5,455 nt of DNA from Methanobacteriota archaeon (GTDB lineage Archaea; Halobacteriota; Methanosarcinia; Methanosarcinales; Methanoperedenaceae): the NCBI GenBank assembly GCA_018899795.1, contig JAHIHJ010000324.1, positions 1-5,455 on the forward strand, read 5' to 3'. The notes below the pieces were generated by a model that was not told the DNA's origin, did not search any database, and saw only the letters and a list, made by a program, of their open reading frames with translations. Both the position numbers and the translations under genes were made by a program. Shown in pieces: positions 5,392-5,455 of this stretch; position 1 is the stretch's first letter, and every line of letters starts with the position of its first letter.

Positions 5392-5455
5392 ATGCCAGAC
5401 CTTGTAATAAAGAATGCCAGGATTTTTATCGACAATGCCATCCAGCCAGCCGAGA
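5392..5455 (+). CDS. pyrC: Amidohydrolase family protein, probably dihydroorotase (5' end only)
   Basis: Only the first 21 codons are in the window. The product begins MPDLVIKNARIF and continues to a second short strand before an acidic residue. This is the typical N-terminal beta strand of cyclic amidohydrolases, and the VIKNARIF wording is close to archaeal dihydroorotases as I remember them. Dihydroorotase converts N-carbamoyl-L-aspartate to dihydroorotate in pyrimidine synthesis in the cytoplasm, using metal-binding HxH residues that lie beyond the window edge and so cannot be checked. Another amidohydrolase (allantoinase, dihydropyrimidinase) remains possible. The ATG at 5392 is supported by the promoter-like sequence just upstream. 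The gene is transcribed away from the lipoprotein gene. Confidence 0.55.
   Translation, partial: MPDLVIKNARIFIDNAIQPAE

Overview
The window looks like chromosomal (or large-element) DNA of a methane-cycling archaeon of the Methanosarcinales/Methanoperedenaceae (ANME-2d-like) type. Three features point there: a very large extracellular multiheme c-type cytochrome that carries S-layer-type domains, an archaeal lipoprotein plus CAP-domain pair, and AT-rich TATA-type promoters with little or no leader. This assignment is an inference from gene content, not from a marker gene.

Positions 2-4144 (+) form one continuous reading frame of a giant multiheme cytochrome whose 5' end lies outside the window. 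The frame is cut only by a single in-frame TAG at 527-529. Coding, including a heme site in the 114-base bridge 530-643, resumes in the same frame and runs to a TGA at 4142-4144. I count 25 heme-binding sites: 23 CXXCH and 2 CX4CH. They are organised as octaheme unit A (2-952), a tetraheme linker (1052-1339), octaheme unit B (1373-2293), a first S-layer-like domain, a single heme, a second S-layer-like domain, a tetraheme that is a partial third copy (3350-3655), an Ig-like domain, and a C-terminal transmembrane helix (4070-4123). Comparing the copies shows that TAG sits where unit B has CAG (Gln). It is therefore either a recent C-to-T change or assembly error, or a sense-read amber codon (pyrrolysine is the obvious candidate in this lineage).

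On the opposite strand, converging on the cytochrome with only 12 bases between stop codons, lie a CAP-domain frame (4157-4807) and, just upstream of it, a small lipoprotein with a lipobox (4810-5154). The CAP frame lacks a signal peptide and the first helix of the fold, and the two frames are out of register. They look like two pieces of one ancestral exported lipoprotein-CAP protein broken by a deletion, although a coupled two-gene arrangement is not excluded.

Positions 5155-5391 are an AT-rich divergent promoter region containing a 64-base imperfect palindrome (5234-5297) of the dispersed GAGGCACAGAG type. At 5392 (+) begins an amidohydrolase-family gene, probably dihydroorotase (pyrC), cut by the window end. 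The cytochrome would be the electron-export element: membrane-anchored at its C terminus, with hemes before, between and after the S-layer-type domains, suited to carry electrons across the cell envelope. The CAP/lipoprotein and pyrC genes have no evident functional link to it.
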